Notes: generated by a model not told the origin, from the letters alone. A stretch of 64,000 nucleotides of DNA from Peristeroidobacter agariperforans (GCF_004138335.1 NZ_RYFW01000002.1:1-64000), one strand, 5' to 3'. Positions 32,869-41,563 are shown, numbered from the stretch's first letter. Made by a program: numbers and translations.

Positions 32869-34020
32869 ATGAGTAGGGCGTTCAACAGTACACTGCGCGC
32901 CGGGCTGGCCGTTACGACGATCGCTCTGGCGCTCGCCGCTTGCGGCAAGAAGGAAGAAGCACAACAGTCCGAGGCTCCAGGCGCCGCTGCCGCCGAAGAA
33001 AAAGTCCTGCACGTTTACAACTGGTCGGACTACATCGCCGAAGACACCATCAAGAACTTCGAGGAGAAGACCGGCATCAAGGTCACCTACGATGTCTTCG
33101 ACTCCAACGACATGCTCGAGACCCGCCTGCTGGCCGGCAACTCCGGCTTCGACGTGGTGGTGCCGTCGGCTTCGTTCCTGGAGCGCCAGATCAAAGCCGG
33201 CGTGTTCCAGAAGCTGGACAAGTCGCAGCTGCCGAACCTGGTCCACATGGATCCGGACATCCAGCAGCGCGTCGCGCTCCACGATCCGGGCAACGAACAT
33301 TCGGTGACCTACCTGTGGGGCACCACGGGCATCGGCTACAACGTCGACAAGGTCAAGAAGATCCTGGGCGATACGCCGCTCGATTCCTGGAACCAGCTGT
33401 TCGATCCCAAGGAAATCGCCAAGTTCAAGGACTGCGGCGTGTCGGTGCTGGACGCGCCCGATGAAATCCTCAAAGTCGTGCTGCAGTGGATGGGCCGCGA
33501 TCCGAACAGCCAGAAGGACGAGGACCTGAATGCCGCCGCCGAGAAGCTGCAGCTGATCCGTCCTTACATCCGCAAGATTCACTCTTCGCAGTACATCGAC
33601 GATCTCGCCAACGGCGATCTGTGCATCGCCATCGGTTGGAGCGGCGACATCCTGCAGGCGCGTGACCGTGCCGCCGAAGCCGGCCAGGGCGTGAAGGTCG
33701 CGTACTCGATTCCGAAGGAAGGCACCATCGTGTGGTTCGACATGCTGGCCATCCCCGCCGATGCCAAGCATCCGAGGAACGCGCACGCGTTCATCAACTA
33801 TCTGATGGAGCCGCAGGTCGCCGCCAACAACTCCAACTTCGTGAACTATGCCAACGCCAACGCCGCGGCCTACCCGCTCGTGAATGAGGAAGTGCGCAAC
33901 GATCCGGGCATCTATCCGACGCCGGAAGTGAAGGCCAAGCTGTTCCCGTCGCTGGCTTACGGCGAGCAGGCCACCGCCACGATGGCGCGCCTGTGGCAGA
34001 AGTTCACCACCGGCCAATAA
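32869..34020 (+). CDS. potF: putrescine ABC transporter, substrate-binding lipoprotein
   Basis: 383 residues from ATG 32869, with GGGGAG at an ideal distance. The leader ends in a lipobox LALAAC-G, so the protein is a lipoprotein rather than freely soluble as in E. coli. The PotD/PotF signature HVYNWSDYIAEDT starts the mature domain, with FDVVVPSASFLERQ, LWGTTGIGYN and CIAIGWSGDILQA lining the polyamine site; acidic residues (Asp, Glu) there bind amine groups. It is the first gene of potFGHI in the same order as in E. coli. Preference for putrescine over spermidine is inferred from gene order. Confidence 0.93.
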   Translation: MSRAFNSTLRAGLAVTTIALALAACGKKEEAQQSEAPGAAAAEEKVLHVYNWSDYIAEDTIKNFEEKTGIKVTYDVFDSNDMLETRLLAGNSGFDVVVPSASFLERQIKAGVFQKLDKSQLPNLVHMDPDIQQRVALHDPGNEHSVTYLWGTTGIGYNVDKVKKILGDTPLDSWNQLFDPKEIAKFKDCGVSVLDAPDEILKVVLQWMGRDPNSQKDEDLNAAAEKLQLIRPYIRKIHSSQYIDDLANGDLCIAIGWSGDILQARDRAAEAGQGVKVAYSIPKEGTIVWFDMLAIPADAKHPRNAHAFINYLMEPQVAANNSNFVNYANANAAAYPLVNEEVRNDPGIYPTPEVKAKLFPSLAYGEQATATMARLWQKFTTGQ

Positions 34021-34038
34021 CGCAAAGCGCCGCTACTG

Positions 34039-35181
34039 ATGGCCACGAATCCGCGGCCCCAGCAACAGCTTGCGGTCTGGAACGATCCGCAAGCTGTTCC
34101 TTATGTGCACATCGAGCGCGTCACCAAACGGTTCGGTGACTTCGTCGCCGTCAACAGTGTTTCGCTGAAGATCTACAAGAAGGAGCTGTTCTGCCTGCTC
34201 GGCGGCTCGGGCTGCGGCAAGACCACGCTGTTGCGCATGCTGGCGGGCTTCGAGGAGCCCACCAGCGGCAAGCTGTTCATCGACGGCGTCGACATGACGG
34301 GCATCCCGCCGTACGAGCGCCCGGTGAACATGATGTTCCAGTCGTACGCGCTGTTCCCGCACATGACGGTGGAGCAGAACGTCGCGTTCGGCTTGAAGCA
34401 GGACGGCTTGCCCAAGGACGAGATCGCCACGCGCGTCGATGACATGCTCAAGCTCGTGCGGCTTCAGCAGTTCGGCAAGCGCAAACCGCATCAGCTCTCG
34501 GGCGGCCAGCGACAGCGTGTCGCACTGGCGCGTTCGCTGGTGAAGCGCCCCAAGCTGCTACTGCTCGACGAGCCGCTCGGCGCGCTGGACAAGAAACTCC
34601 GCGAGCACACGCAGTTCGAGCTGGTGAACCTGCAGGAGCAGCTCGGCGTCACGTTCGTGGTCGTAACTCACGACCAGGAAGAAGCGATGACGCTGTCGTC
34701 GCGCATCGGCGTGATGAATCAGGGCGAGATCATCCAGGTCGGCACGCCCAAGGACATCTACGAATATCCGAGCAGCAAGTTCGTCGCCGAGTTCATCGGC
34801 AACGTGAACATGTTCGAAGGCCGGCTGATCGAGGACGAGCCGGACCACGTGCGCATCGATTCGCCCGAGCTCGGCGGCACGATCTACGTCGATCACGGCG
34901 TCAGCTCCGCGCCCGAAGCGGTGGTGTCCGCCGCGATCCGACCCGAGAAGATCAATATCTCCGTCGAGCGGCCGAATCAGACCGACAACGTCGTCCAAGG
35001 CACGGTCAAGGAGATCGCGTACATGGGCGACATGTCCGTGTACCTGGTGCAACTCGCATCCAACAAGATGGTGCGGATCACGCAGCCCAATACTTACCGG
35101 CATGCCGAAGGTTCCATCACCTGGGATCAAACGGTGTACTTGAGCTGGCATCCCTCCAGTCCCGTGGTGTTGAGCGAATGA
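34039..35181 (+). CDS. potG: putrescine ABC transporter, ATP-binding protein
   Basis: 380 residues. Walker A GGSGCGKTTLLRML, Q-loop MMFQSYALFPHMTVEQN, ABC signature LSGGQRQRVALARSL, Walker B LLLLDEPLGALD and the switch His (VVVTHDQEEAM) are all intact. A C-terminal TOBE domain (~300-375) completes the PotA/PotG type. It follows potF by 18 bases and overlaps potH by four bases (ATGA), so translation is coupled. The protein powers uptake through PotHI at the inner membrane. Confidence 0.95.
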   Translation: MATNPRPQQQLAVWNDPQAVPYVHIERVTKRFGDFVAVNSVSLKIYKKELFCLLGGSGCGKTTLLRMLAGFEEPTSGKLFIDGVDMTGIPPYERPVNMMFQSYALFPHMTVEQNVAFGLKQDGLPKDEIATRVDDMLKLVRLQQFGKRKPHQLSGGQRQRVALARSLVKRPKLLLLDEPLGALDKKLREHTQFELVNLQEQLGVTFVVVTHDQEEAMTLSSRIGVMNQGEIIQVGTPKDIYEYPSSKFVAEFIGNVNMFEGRLIEDEPDHVRIDSPELGGTIYVDHGVSSAPEAVVSAAIRPEKINISVERPNQTDNVVQGTVKEIAYMGDMSVYLVQLASNKMVRITQPNTYRHAEGSITWDQTVYLSWHPSSPVVLSE

Positions 35182-36185
35182 GCGCGCGTGCTGAAGCGCC
35201 GCGCCGGCATCGGCACAGCGCGGGTGTTCAGCTGATTCTCGACTTTCTGAACAGGCTGCCGCCGTATCGCTGGACGCAGTCGCGCCTGGTGCGCTGGGGA
35301 ATCACCGGCCGCACGGCGGTCACGGCCGTTCCCTATCTGTGGCTGCTGCTGTTCTTCCTGGTCCCCTTCATCATCGTTCTGAAGATCGCGTTCTCCGAAG
35401 CGCGCATCGGCATGCCGCCGTATGCGCCGCTGTTGACCTGGATCGATGGCAGCGTCGCGCAGGTCAACCTGCAGCTGAAGAACTTTGCGAACATGTTCCA
35501 GGACAGCCTGTACGCGAAGGCCTATCTCAACTCGATCAAGGTCGCGGCGGTTTCTACGCTGTTCTGCCTGCTGATCGGCTATCCCATGGCCTATGCAATC
35601 GCCCGCGCCGAGTCGAAGTGGCGTCACATCCTGTTGATGCTGGTCATCCTGCCGTTCTGGACGTCGTTCCTGCTGCGGGTGTACGCATGGATCGGCATCC
35701 TCAAGAACAACGGTCTCATCAATAATTTTCTGATGTGGACCGGCCTCATCGACGAGCCCATCGTGATGCTGCAGACGGACTTCGCGATCTACGTCGGCAT
35801 CGTTTATTCGTATCTGCCATTCATGATCCTGCCGCTGTACTCCAATCTGGAGAAGATGGATCTGACCTTGCTGGAAGCCGCGGCCGATCTCGGCGCGCGA
35901 CCGTTCAAGACATTCATGACGATCACGCTGCCGCTGTCTCTGCCGGGCATCGTCGCGGGCTCGATGCTGGTGTTCATCCCGGCGGTCGGCGAATTCGTGA
36001 TTCCGGAGCTGCTGGGGCCGTCCGATTCGCTGATGATCGGCAAGGTGCTCTGGCAGGTGTTCTTTACCAAGCGCGACTGGCCGGCAGCGAGCGCCGTAGC
36101 GATTGCGCTGCTGTTGCTGCTGGTCATTCCGATCGTCTTGTTGCAGCGGGCCCAGGCCGCTGAAGCTCGCGGAGCGCACCGATGA
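35178..36185 (+). CDS. potH: putrescine ABC transporter permease
   Basis: 335 residues, six predicted TM helices. The first (VTAVPYLWLLLFFLVPFIIV) is preceded by a ~50-residue cytoplasmic lead, longer than usual. The EAA loop that docks on the ATPase reads EAAADLGARPFKTFMTITLP. It overlaps potG and potI by ATGA at both ends. Sequence matches PotH/PotB-type permeases. The start is fixed by the overlap with potG. Confidence 0.94.
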   Translation: MSARAEAPRRHRHSAGVQLILDFLNRLPPYRWTQSRLVRWGITGRTAVTAVPYLWLLLFFLVPFIIVLKIAFSEARIGMPPYAPLLTWIDGSVAQVNLQLKNFANMFQDSLYAKAYLNSIKVAAVSTLFCLLIGYPMAYAIARAESKWRHILLMLVILPFWTSFLLRVYAWIGILKNNGLINNFLMWTGLIDEPIVMLQTDFAIYVGIVYSYLPFMILPLYSNLEKMDLTLLEAAADLGARPFKTFMTITLPLSLPGIVAGSMLVFIPAVGEFVIPELLGPSDSLMIGKVLWQVFFTKRDWPAASAVAIALLLLLVIPIVLLQRAQAAEARGAHR

Positions 36186-37030
36186 AGCAGTCATCGACGT
36201 TCCGCCTGTCCGTGCTCGCGTTCGGCTTCGCGTTTCTTTATATCCCCATCCTGTCGCTGATCGTTTACTCGTTCAACAAGTCGCGACTGGTCACGGTGTG
36301 GGGCGGCTTCTCGACCCAATGGTACGGCCGGCTGCTCGATAACCGTCAGATCCTCGACGCCGCGTGGCTGTCGGTGAAGATCGCCGCGACCAACGCGACC
36401 GGTGCAGTCATTCTAGGCACGCTGGCGGGTCTCGCCTTGGCTCGTTTCGGCAGGTTTCGCGGTCGCACGCTGTTGTCGGGCATGACCACGGCGCCGCTGG
36501 TCATGCCGGAAGTCATCACCGGCCTGTCGTTGTTGATGCTGTTCGTGGTCCTGGACAGCGCGTTGAAACAGGCTTTCGGCTGGAATCTCGAGCGCGGCTT
36601 TACGACCATTACGATCGCGCACATCACGCTGACGCTGGCGTATGTCACTGTCATCGTGCAGTCGCGGCTGTCTTCGCTCGATGACTCATTGGAGGAGGCG
36701 GCGATGGATCTGGGTGCACGGCCGGCGAAGATCTTCTTCGTCATCACCTTGCCCATCATCGCGCCGGCGCTGGTTTCCGGCTGGCTGCTGGCGTTCACGA
36801 TCTCGCTCGATGACCTGGTGATCACCAGCTTCGTGTCCGGCCCGGGAGCGAGTACGCTGCCGATGGTGATCTTCTCCAAAGTGCGCTTGGGCGTGAGCCC
36901 GGACATCAACGCGCTTGCGACCATCATCGTGTTGCTCGTCACCCTCGGCGTCATCGCGGCCGGCATCTTCATGGCGCGCCAGGAAAAACGCAGACAGCGT
37001 GACATGCAGATGGCCGCCGCTGCTAAATAG
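36182..37030 (+). CDS. potI: putrescine ABC transporter permease
   Basis: 282 residues with six TM helices (FRLSVLAFGFAFLYIPILSL first). The EAA loop is EAAMDLGARPAKIFFVITLP, and the preceding IVQSRLSSLDDSLEEA and following SLDDLVITSFVSGPG are typical of PotI/PotC. It is the last gene of the importer and is followed after only 4 bases by a methionine-type aminotransferase gene, which is therefore likely in the same transcript. Confidence 0.94.
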   Translation: MKQSSTFRLSVLAFGFAFLYIPILSLIVYSFNKSRLVTVWGGFSTQWYGRLLDNRQILDAAWLSVKIAATNATGAVILGTLAGLALARFGRFRGRTLLSGMTTAPLVMPEVITGLSLLMLFVVLDSALKQAFGWNLERGFTTITIAHITLTLAYVTVIVQSRLSSLDDSLEEAAMDLGARPAKIFFVITLPIIAPALVSGWLLAFTISLDDLVITSFVSGPGASTLPMVIFSKVRLGVSPDINALATIIVLLVTLGVIAAGIFMARQEKRRQRDMQMAAAAK

Positions 37031-37034
37031 AGCG

Positions 37035-38180
37035 ATGAACATCCGTTCCAAGCTGCCGCACATCGGCACCACGATTTTCACGGTCATGACCAATCGCGCC
37101 CGCGAGTTGGGCGCGATCAACCTGGCGCAGGGTTTTCCCGACTACGACGCGCCGGCGCGGCTGAAGCAACTGCTCGCTCATCATGTCGCGGCGGGTCAAA
37201 ACCAGTACGCACCGATGATCGGCGTCGCCGAGCTGCGCGAGCAGATCGCGCTCAAGCTGGGGGCGAGCTACGGTCGCGTGCCCAATCTCGACAGCGAAAT
37301 CACCGTGACGCTCGGCGCGACCGAAGCCATCTTTTCTGCGGTCGTCTCGCTCGTGCACCCCGGCGAGGAAGTGATCTTGTTCGATCCTTCTTACGATTCG
37401 TACGCGCCGGCGGTGATTTCTGCCGGTGGACGGCCCATTCACATTCCGCTCGACCCGCCGAAGTTCCAGATCGATTGGGACCGCGTACGTGCCGCGATTA
37501 CGCCGCGCACTCGGCTGGTGATGATCAATACGCCCCACAATCCAGTGACGACGGTGATCCCGCGCAAGGAGCTGGACATCCTCGCGGAGATCCTACGGCC
37601 CACGGACGCGCTCGTGATATCGGATGAAGTGTACGAGCACATGATTTACGACGGCGCTCGCCACGCGAGCCTCGTCGAGCATCCAGAGTTGTATGAGCGC
37701 GGCGTTGCCGTCTTCTCATTCGGGAAGACGATGCACGCGACGGGGTGGAGGGTCGGTTACGCCGTCGCGCCGCCCGACATCACTCGTGAGATCCGGCGCG
37801 TTCATCAGTTCAATACGTTCAGCATCGCGCATCCGCTGCAACTTGCGATTGCCGACTTTCTCAAAGAAGTGCCCGAGCACAATGCCGGGCTCGGCGCGTT
37901 CTATCAGGCCAAGCGCGATCGTTTCCTCGAGCTGCTACGCAATTCCAGTTTCAGCTGGACTCCAGCAGCGGGAAGTTATTTCCAGCTGCTGGATTTCAGC
38001 GCCATCACCGGACAAAGCGACGTCGAGTTCGCCGACCGCGTATTGCGCGAGGCCGGCGTGGCCTCGATTCCCGTCTCGCCGTTCTACGTGTCGCCGCCGA
38101 AGCTCAGCGTGCTGCGCTTCTGCTTCGCCAAGAACGACTCGACGTTGGAAGAAGCGGCCGAGCGGCTCTGCAAGCTCTAG
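37035..38180 (+). CDS. class I/II aminotransferase, methionine/kynurenine type (YbdL-like)
   Basis: 381 residues from ATG 37035. Landmarks: INLAQGFPDYDAP, NQYAPMIGVAELRE, TLGATEAIFSAV, NTPHNPVTTV, ISDEVYEHMIYDG and the Schiff-base Lys in FSFGKTMHATGWRVGY. This pattern fits YbdL, a methionine/glutamine transaminase, and related kynurenine aminotransferases. An omega-amidase gene (39603-40400) nearby is the usual partner, which together convert glutamine-type products and keep methionine salvage irreversible. It is attached to the pot operon end (4-base gap) and converges with the AAA gene, overlapping by 4 bases. Confidence 0.87.
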   Translation: MNIRSKLPHIGTTIFTVMTNRARELGAINLAQGFPDYDAPARLKQLLAHHVAAGQNQYAPMIGVAELREQIALKLGASYGRVPNLDSEITVTLGATEAIFSAVVSLVHPGEEVILFDPSYDSYAPAVISAGGRPIHIPLDPPKFQIDWDRVRAAITPRTRLVMINTPHNPVTTVIPRKELDILAEILRPTDALVISDEVYEHMIYDGARHASLVEHPELYERGVAVFSFGKTMHATGWRVGYAVAPPDITREIRRVHQFNTFSIAHPLQLAIADFLKEVPEHNAGLGAFYQAKRDRFLELLRNSSFSWTPAAGSYFQLLDFSAITGQSDVEFADRVLREAGVASIPVSPFYVSPPKLSVLRFCFAKNDSTLEEAAERLCKL

Positions 38181-39292
38181 CTCGGCCGGCCGGTCTTCCC
38201 CGAAGCCCGATACACGTCCGCCACCGACACGCTGCGCACACCCGGCGGGAACAAGCCGCCGATCAACTCATCGCATCGGGCCCGATCCTCGACCAGTCGG
38301 TGCATCAGCGCCAGCGACTCGGTCCGGCTCAGCAAACGAGTGCGCACGGCGGCGAAGCAACGACCCGGCCGCAGCAACGCCTCATCGACGTCGGCGACGT
38401 TCGGCAAGTTGGTCGTGAAAATGATCTTGCGACCCTGCGCACGGACGACGCCGTCTGCGATCGCCAGGAAGCGGTGCAGATCGTGATTGCCGCTGCTGCG
38501 CGCCAACAGCAAATGATCGGCATCCTCGATGACGAAAGCATCGTGCTGGCCGGTGATGAAGTCGACGAAGATCTCGTCGCTCTCCAGCGCCTTCTTGTCG
38601 CCCGTGTACATCACTTCCGCGCTGTCGCCCTTGCGCTCGGAGATCGCGCCGAGGATGGTTCGCACCAGCTTGGTCTTGCCCGTGCCCGGCGGTCCCAGCA
38701 GCAACAGCACGGTCTCGTCCGCCTCCAGGTACTCGCGAATGAAACTGCGCACCGGACGATCGAATGCCGGATAGGCTTCGTCGTGCAGGTCATCGTTCGC
38801 CAACTCATCGAACGTCGTGAAGTTCAGCCCGGAACGACTGTCCATGAAGTTCCAGGAGAGCGTGAACATCCGGTGACGCGCGAAAGCCTCGCCGATGATC
38901 CGCAGCAGCTTCTCGCGTGTTTCCTCGATGCGAGCCACGCTCTCGGTCCAGATATTGAAGCCGCAGGACACGAACATACCGGTCCGCCAGCCTTCGGCGC
39001 TGATGAAGATCCCAGGCCCTTCCAGCAACAGGCTGCCGGCGCCCAGGCGACAGGCGCTCAGTCCCGAGTGCAGGGCGAGATCGTCGAACAGCTCTTCCAG
39101 CTTGCGTTGCGACGCGTAACGTACGTGGCGATACACCGGATACTTTGCCGCGACGTTCTCGAGCGCACGAATGGCGCGCGCCTTGAGAATGGTCTCGGGG
39201 AACCGGTGAATCTCGTGATGAAAATTCAAACCGACCGCCAACGCGCTGTGCTCAGCCGCGCTGCGCTCGGGATTCAGCTTGTGAATGCTCAT
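38177..39292 (-). CDS. orphan AAA+ ATPase with unique N-terminal domain
   Basis: 371 residues from ATG 39292; a longer frame to 39421 runs through a terminator-like hairpin and is rejected. Residues ~1-185 form a mixed domain I do not recognise (LNPERSAAEHSALAVG, then GPGIFISAEGWRTGMFV). The AAA+ module has Walker A GPPGTGKTKL (~200), Walker B AFVIEDADHLLL, a sensor-1-like IIFTTNLPN and an Arg-rich ALLRPGRCFAAVRT region. It resembles Bcs1/ClpX-type single-AAA proteins only in the core. There is no TM segment. No ribosome site precedes the ATG, while a leader ORF and three hairpins lie upstream, suggesting attenuation. Its cellular role is unknown. Confidence 0.8.
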   Translation of the reverse strand: MSIHKLNPERSAAEHSALAVGLNFHHEIHRFPETILKARAIRALENVAAKYPVYRHVRYASQRKLEELFDDLALHSGLSACRLGAGSLLLEGPGIFISAEGWRTGMFVSCGFNIWTESVARIEETREKLLRIIGEAFARHRMFTLSWNFMDSRSGLNFTTFDELANDDLHDEAYPAFDRPVRSFIREYLEADETVLLLLGPPGTGKTKLVRTILGAISERKGDSAEVMYTGDKKALESDEIFVDFITGQHDAFVIEDADHLLLARSSGNHDLHRFLAIADGVVRAQGRKIIFTTNLPNVADVDEALLRPGRCFAAVRTRLLSRTESLALMHRLVEDRARCDELIGGLFPPGVRSVSVADVYRASGKTGRPS

Positions 39293-39333
39293 AAAGTTGT
39301 CGCGAATACAAAGTTCAAACGCCAGAAAAGCAA

Positions 39334-39419
39334 AACCCCTGGCAGGTTTCCCGGCCAGGGGTTCGTTGGAGCCAAAAGGCTCGCACCTGACTTGCGGGAG
39401 CGGGCGCGCTCCGCAAGTC
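39334..39419 (-). promoter_or_regulatory. three consecutive hairpins, attenuator-like, before the AAA gene
   Basis: On the minus strand, in transcription order: a 13-bp stem at 39419-39389 (GACTTGCGG...) with one bulged base, a short stem GAGCC/GGCTC at 39382-39369, and a perfect 10-bp stem AACCCCTGGC/GCCAGGGGTT at 39363-39334 followed by TTTTGCTTTTC. The last has the form of an intrinsic terminator, 41 bases before the AAA ATG. It follows a leader ORF, as in amino-acid operon attenuators. Confidence 0.65.
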
Positions 39420-39430
39420 ATCTCGCGAAA

Positions 39431-39481
39431 CTAACGCTCGTGTTTGTTGATATCGAGGTTGAGAGTGGGCGGTGCGAACAT
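39431..39481 (-). CDS. 16-residue leader peptide upstream of the AAA gene
   Basis: The frame reads MFAPPTLNLDINKHER then TAG. AAGGAG lies exactly 7 bases before the ATG, an optimal ribosome site, and a near-consensus promoter sits just upstream. The stop is 12 bases before the first hairpin. There is no run of one regulatory amino acid, apart from two adjacent Pro codons (which can stall ribosomes), so what it senses is open. Confidence 0.6.
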   Translation of the reverse strand: MFAPPTLNLDINKHER

Positions 39482-39520
39482 TGATCGGCTCCTTGAGGCC
39501 GTTGTGAACTCGGGGCGCGC

Positions 39521-39548
39521 ATCCTACTCGCGGCCGCGCCGGTGTCAA
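39521..39548 (-). promoter_or_regulatory. sigma70 promoter of the leader ORF and AAA gene
   Basis: On the minus strand: TTGACA (39548-39543, perfect consensus), a 16-base spacer, then TAGGAT (39526-39521). Predicted start near 39514, ~33 bases before the leader ATG. Confidence 0.75.
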
Positions 39549-39602
39549 TGATTTTTCCATGAACACTGGCGATGCGGGGATTTGCGCCGTATCTTCGCAG
39601 TC

Positions 39603-40400
39603 ATGAGCACACTTAATGTCACATTGATCCAGACCGACCTGGCGTGGCACGACCCGGCGGCCAATCGCGTGCGCCTGCAGAAGCATATGGGCGGGCTGGC
39701 GGGGCAGACGGATCTGATCGTGCTGCCGGAAATGTTCACGACAGGCTTCACCATGGAGGCGGAGTCGGTGGCCGAGATAGCCAACGGGCCGACCGTCGCC
39801 TGGATGCGAGAGCACGCGGCTGCACTCGGAGCGGTCATCACCGGCAGCATCGCAACTCGGGACGGGGATCGTTATTACAACCGTCTCGTGTGGATGCGGC
39901 CGGACGGCACGCATGAAACGTACGACAAGCGCCATCTGTTTCGAATGGCGCATGAGCAGGATCACTACTCGGCGGGCGTCCGCCGGCTCGTCGTTGAGCT
40001 GAAAGGTTGGAAGATCCTGCCGTTGGTTTGTTACGACCTGCGCTTTCCGGTGTGGAGCCGTAACAAGCTTGGCGGCGACGACGGCTATGACGCGCTGCTG
40101 TACGTCGCGAACTGGCCGGAGCGACGGCGCTACCCCTGGCAGACGCTGCTCAAAGCCCGAGCCATCGAGAATCTGAGCTACTGCATCGGCGTCAATCGTG
40201 TCGGCAAAGACGGCACGGGCATCAACTACACCGGCGACAGCGCGGCGATCGATTACCTCGGTCAGCCGATGACACCGGCGTCGGAGCAGGAATTCGTCAC
40301 GACCGTGTCGCTCGACAAGACGGCGCTCGACGGATTCCGCGCCAAATTCCCAGCGCACCTGGATGCGGACGACTTTCACCTGACCGGGCTCGAGCCATGA
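39603..40400 (+). CDS. omega-amidase / carbon-nitrogen hydrolase (YafV/Nit2-like)
   Basis: 265 residues. Nitrilase-superfamily triad: Glu in LPEMFTTGFTM, Lys in TYDKRHLFRM and Cys in LVCYDLRFPVW. These flanks, and NWPERRRYPWQTLLKARAIEN, match omega-amidases such as YafV and Nit2, which hydrolyse 2-oxoglutaramate and 2-oxosuccinamate. Its pairing with the YbdL-like aminotransferase nearby fits the glutaminase II/methionine salvage route. The stop overlaps the next gene start by four bases (ATGA), so it is translationally coupled to it. The ribosome site is weak. Confidence 0.88.
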   Translation: MSTLNVTLIQTDLAWHDPAANRVRLQKHMGGLAGQTDLIVLPEMFTTGFTMEAESVAEIANGPTVAWMREHAAALGAVITGSIATRDGDRYYNRLVWMRPDGTHETYDKRHLFRMAHEQDHYSAGVRRLVVELKGWKILPLVCYDLRFPVWSRNKLGGDDGYDALLYVANWPERRRYPWQTLLKARAIENLSYCIGVNRVGKDGTGINYTGDSAAIDYLGQPMTPASEQEFVTTVSLDKTALDGFRAKFPAHLDADDFHLTGLEP

Positions 40401-41563
40401 AAATTTCCACTCGCTTGAATCATCCGCCCAGCGTCAGCGTGCCCGCGGACAATCGGCCGCTGGTCGCGCCGATCTACCAATCCGTAAAGTTCACCTTCGA
40501 CGACGTGGCCGAGGCGGAGCGCCAGTCGCGGGGGCAGCGTGAGGGATATCAGTATTCCCGAGTGTCGAATCCGACGTTGGAGCAGTTGAGTCTCACGTTG
40601 GCGCAGTTGCAGGGGCGAGAGGAATGTTTGCTGACTGCGTCGGGCGTGGCGGCGGTGAATCTCGCGTTACTGGCGCTGTGCAAGCAGGGCGATCATGTCG
40701 TGCTGTTTGCGGAGATGTATCAGCCGACGCGGTACATGATCCGACGTTTGCTAGCGCGGTACGGGGTTACGCACACGATGCTGTCGATCGAAGATGCGGT
40801 GGGTATCGAGCAGACGCTGGCGAGCAAGCCGACGAGGTTGGTGATTTTCGAGACGCCGACCAATCCAGTGCTCAAGATCGCGGACATCGAAGCGATCACG
40901 GCGGCGGCGAAGAGGCATGGCGCGCTGACGGTGTTGGATAACACGTTTGCAGGCTTTCACAACCACGGGCAGTTCGACATCGATGTGTTCGTACACAGCT
41001 TGACGAAGTATGCGTCGGGGCATGGCGATGTGATGGGCGGGGCGGTGATCGCCCGGCGAGAGCTCATCGACAAGATGCGGACTGATTTCATTGTGATCGG
41101 TGCGACGTTGGATCCGCACACGGCGTACTTGATTCAGCGCGGGTTGAAGACCTATGCGCTTCGATATGAGCGGCAGTGCGCGAATGCGTTGGAGGTGGCG
41201 AGGTTCCTCGAAGGGCATCCGAGCGTGGCGAGCGTTACCTATCCGGGGTTGAGCTCGCATCCGCAATATCAGTTGGGACAGAGGCAGATGCAGGATTGTG
41301 GCTCGATCGTTTCTATCGAGTTGAAAGAGAAGGGCGTGGCGCCGACGGCCTTTGCGAATGCGCTGAAGTTGTTTGCTATTTCTGCCAGCGTCGGGTCGAC
41401 GGAGTCGCTCGTGCAGCCGGGACAGTTGATGATGCCTCGGGATTTGAATGAAGCTGAGCTGCGCTGGGCTGCGGTTTCCGACCGGACGATGCGGTTGTCG
41501 ATTGGGATTGAAGACGTTGAGGATTTGATCTCGGATTTGCAGCAGGCGTTGGCGGCTTCTTAG
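40397..41563 (+). CDS. Cys/Met-metabolism PLP-dependent lyase or synthase
   Basis: 388 residues. Fold-type I trans-sulfuration family: LVAPIYQSVKFTFDD, YQYSRVSNPTLEQL, TASGVAAVNLALLAL, the Schiff-base Lys in HSLTKYASGHGDVMGG, and SVGSTESLVQPGQLMMPRD near the C-terminus. Members include cystathionine gamma-synthase, cystathionine gamma/beta-lyase and methionine gamma-lyase, which cannot be told apart with certainty here. Coupling to an omega-amidase suggests sulfur amino-acid turnover. Codon use in this gene has a higher share of G/T-ending codons than the neighbours. Confidence 0.82.
   Translation: MKISTRLNHPPSVSVPADNRPLVAPIYQSVKFTFDDVAEAERQSRGQREGYQYSRVSNPTLEQLSLTLAQLQGREECLLTASGVAAVNLALLALCKQGDHVVLFAEMYQPTRYMIRRLLARYGVTHTMLSIEDAVGIEQTLASKPTRLVIFETPTNPVLKIADIEAITAAAKRHGALTVLDNTFAGFHNHGQFDIDVFVHSLTKYASGHGDVMGGAVIARRELIDKMRTDFIVIGATLDPHTAYLIQRGLKTYALRYERQCANALEVARFLEGHPSVASVTYPGLSSHPQYQLGQRQMQDCGSIVSIELKEKGVAPTAFANALKLFAISASVGSTESLVQPGQLMMPRDLNEAELRWAAVSDRTMRLSIGIEDVEDLISDLQQALAAS

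Noticed and set aside
38177-39421. Longer N-terminus for the AAA+ protein
   Set aside because: The extension would translate through two strong hairpins and a terminator-like stem; the Met at 39292 fits the start of the conserved-looking sequence better.
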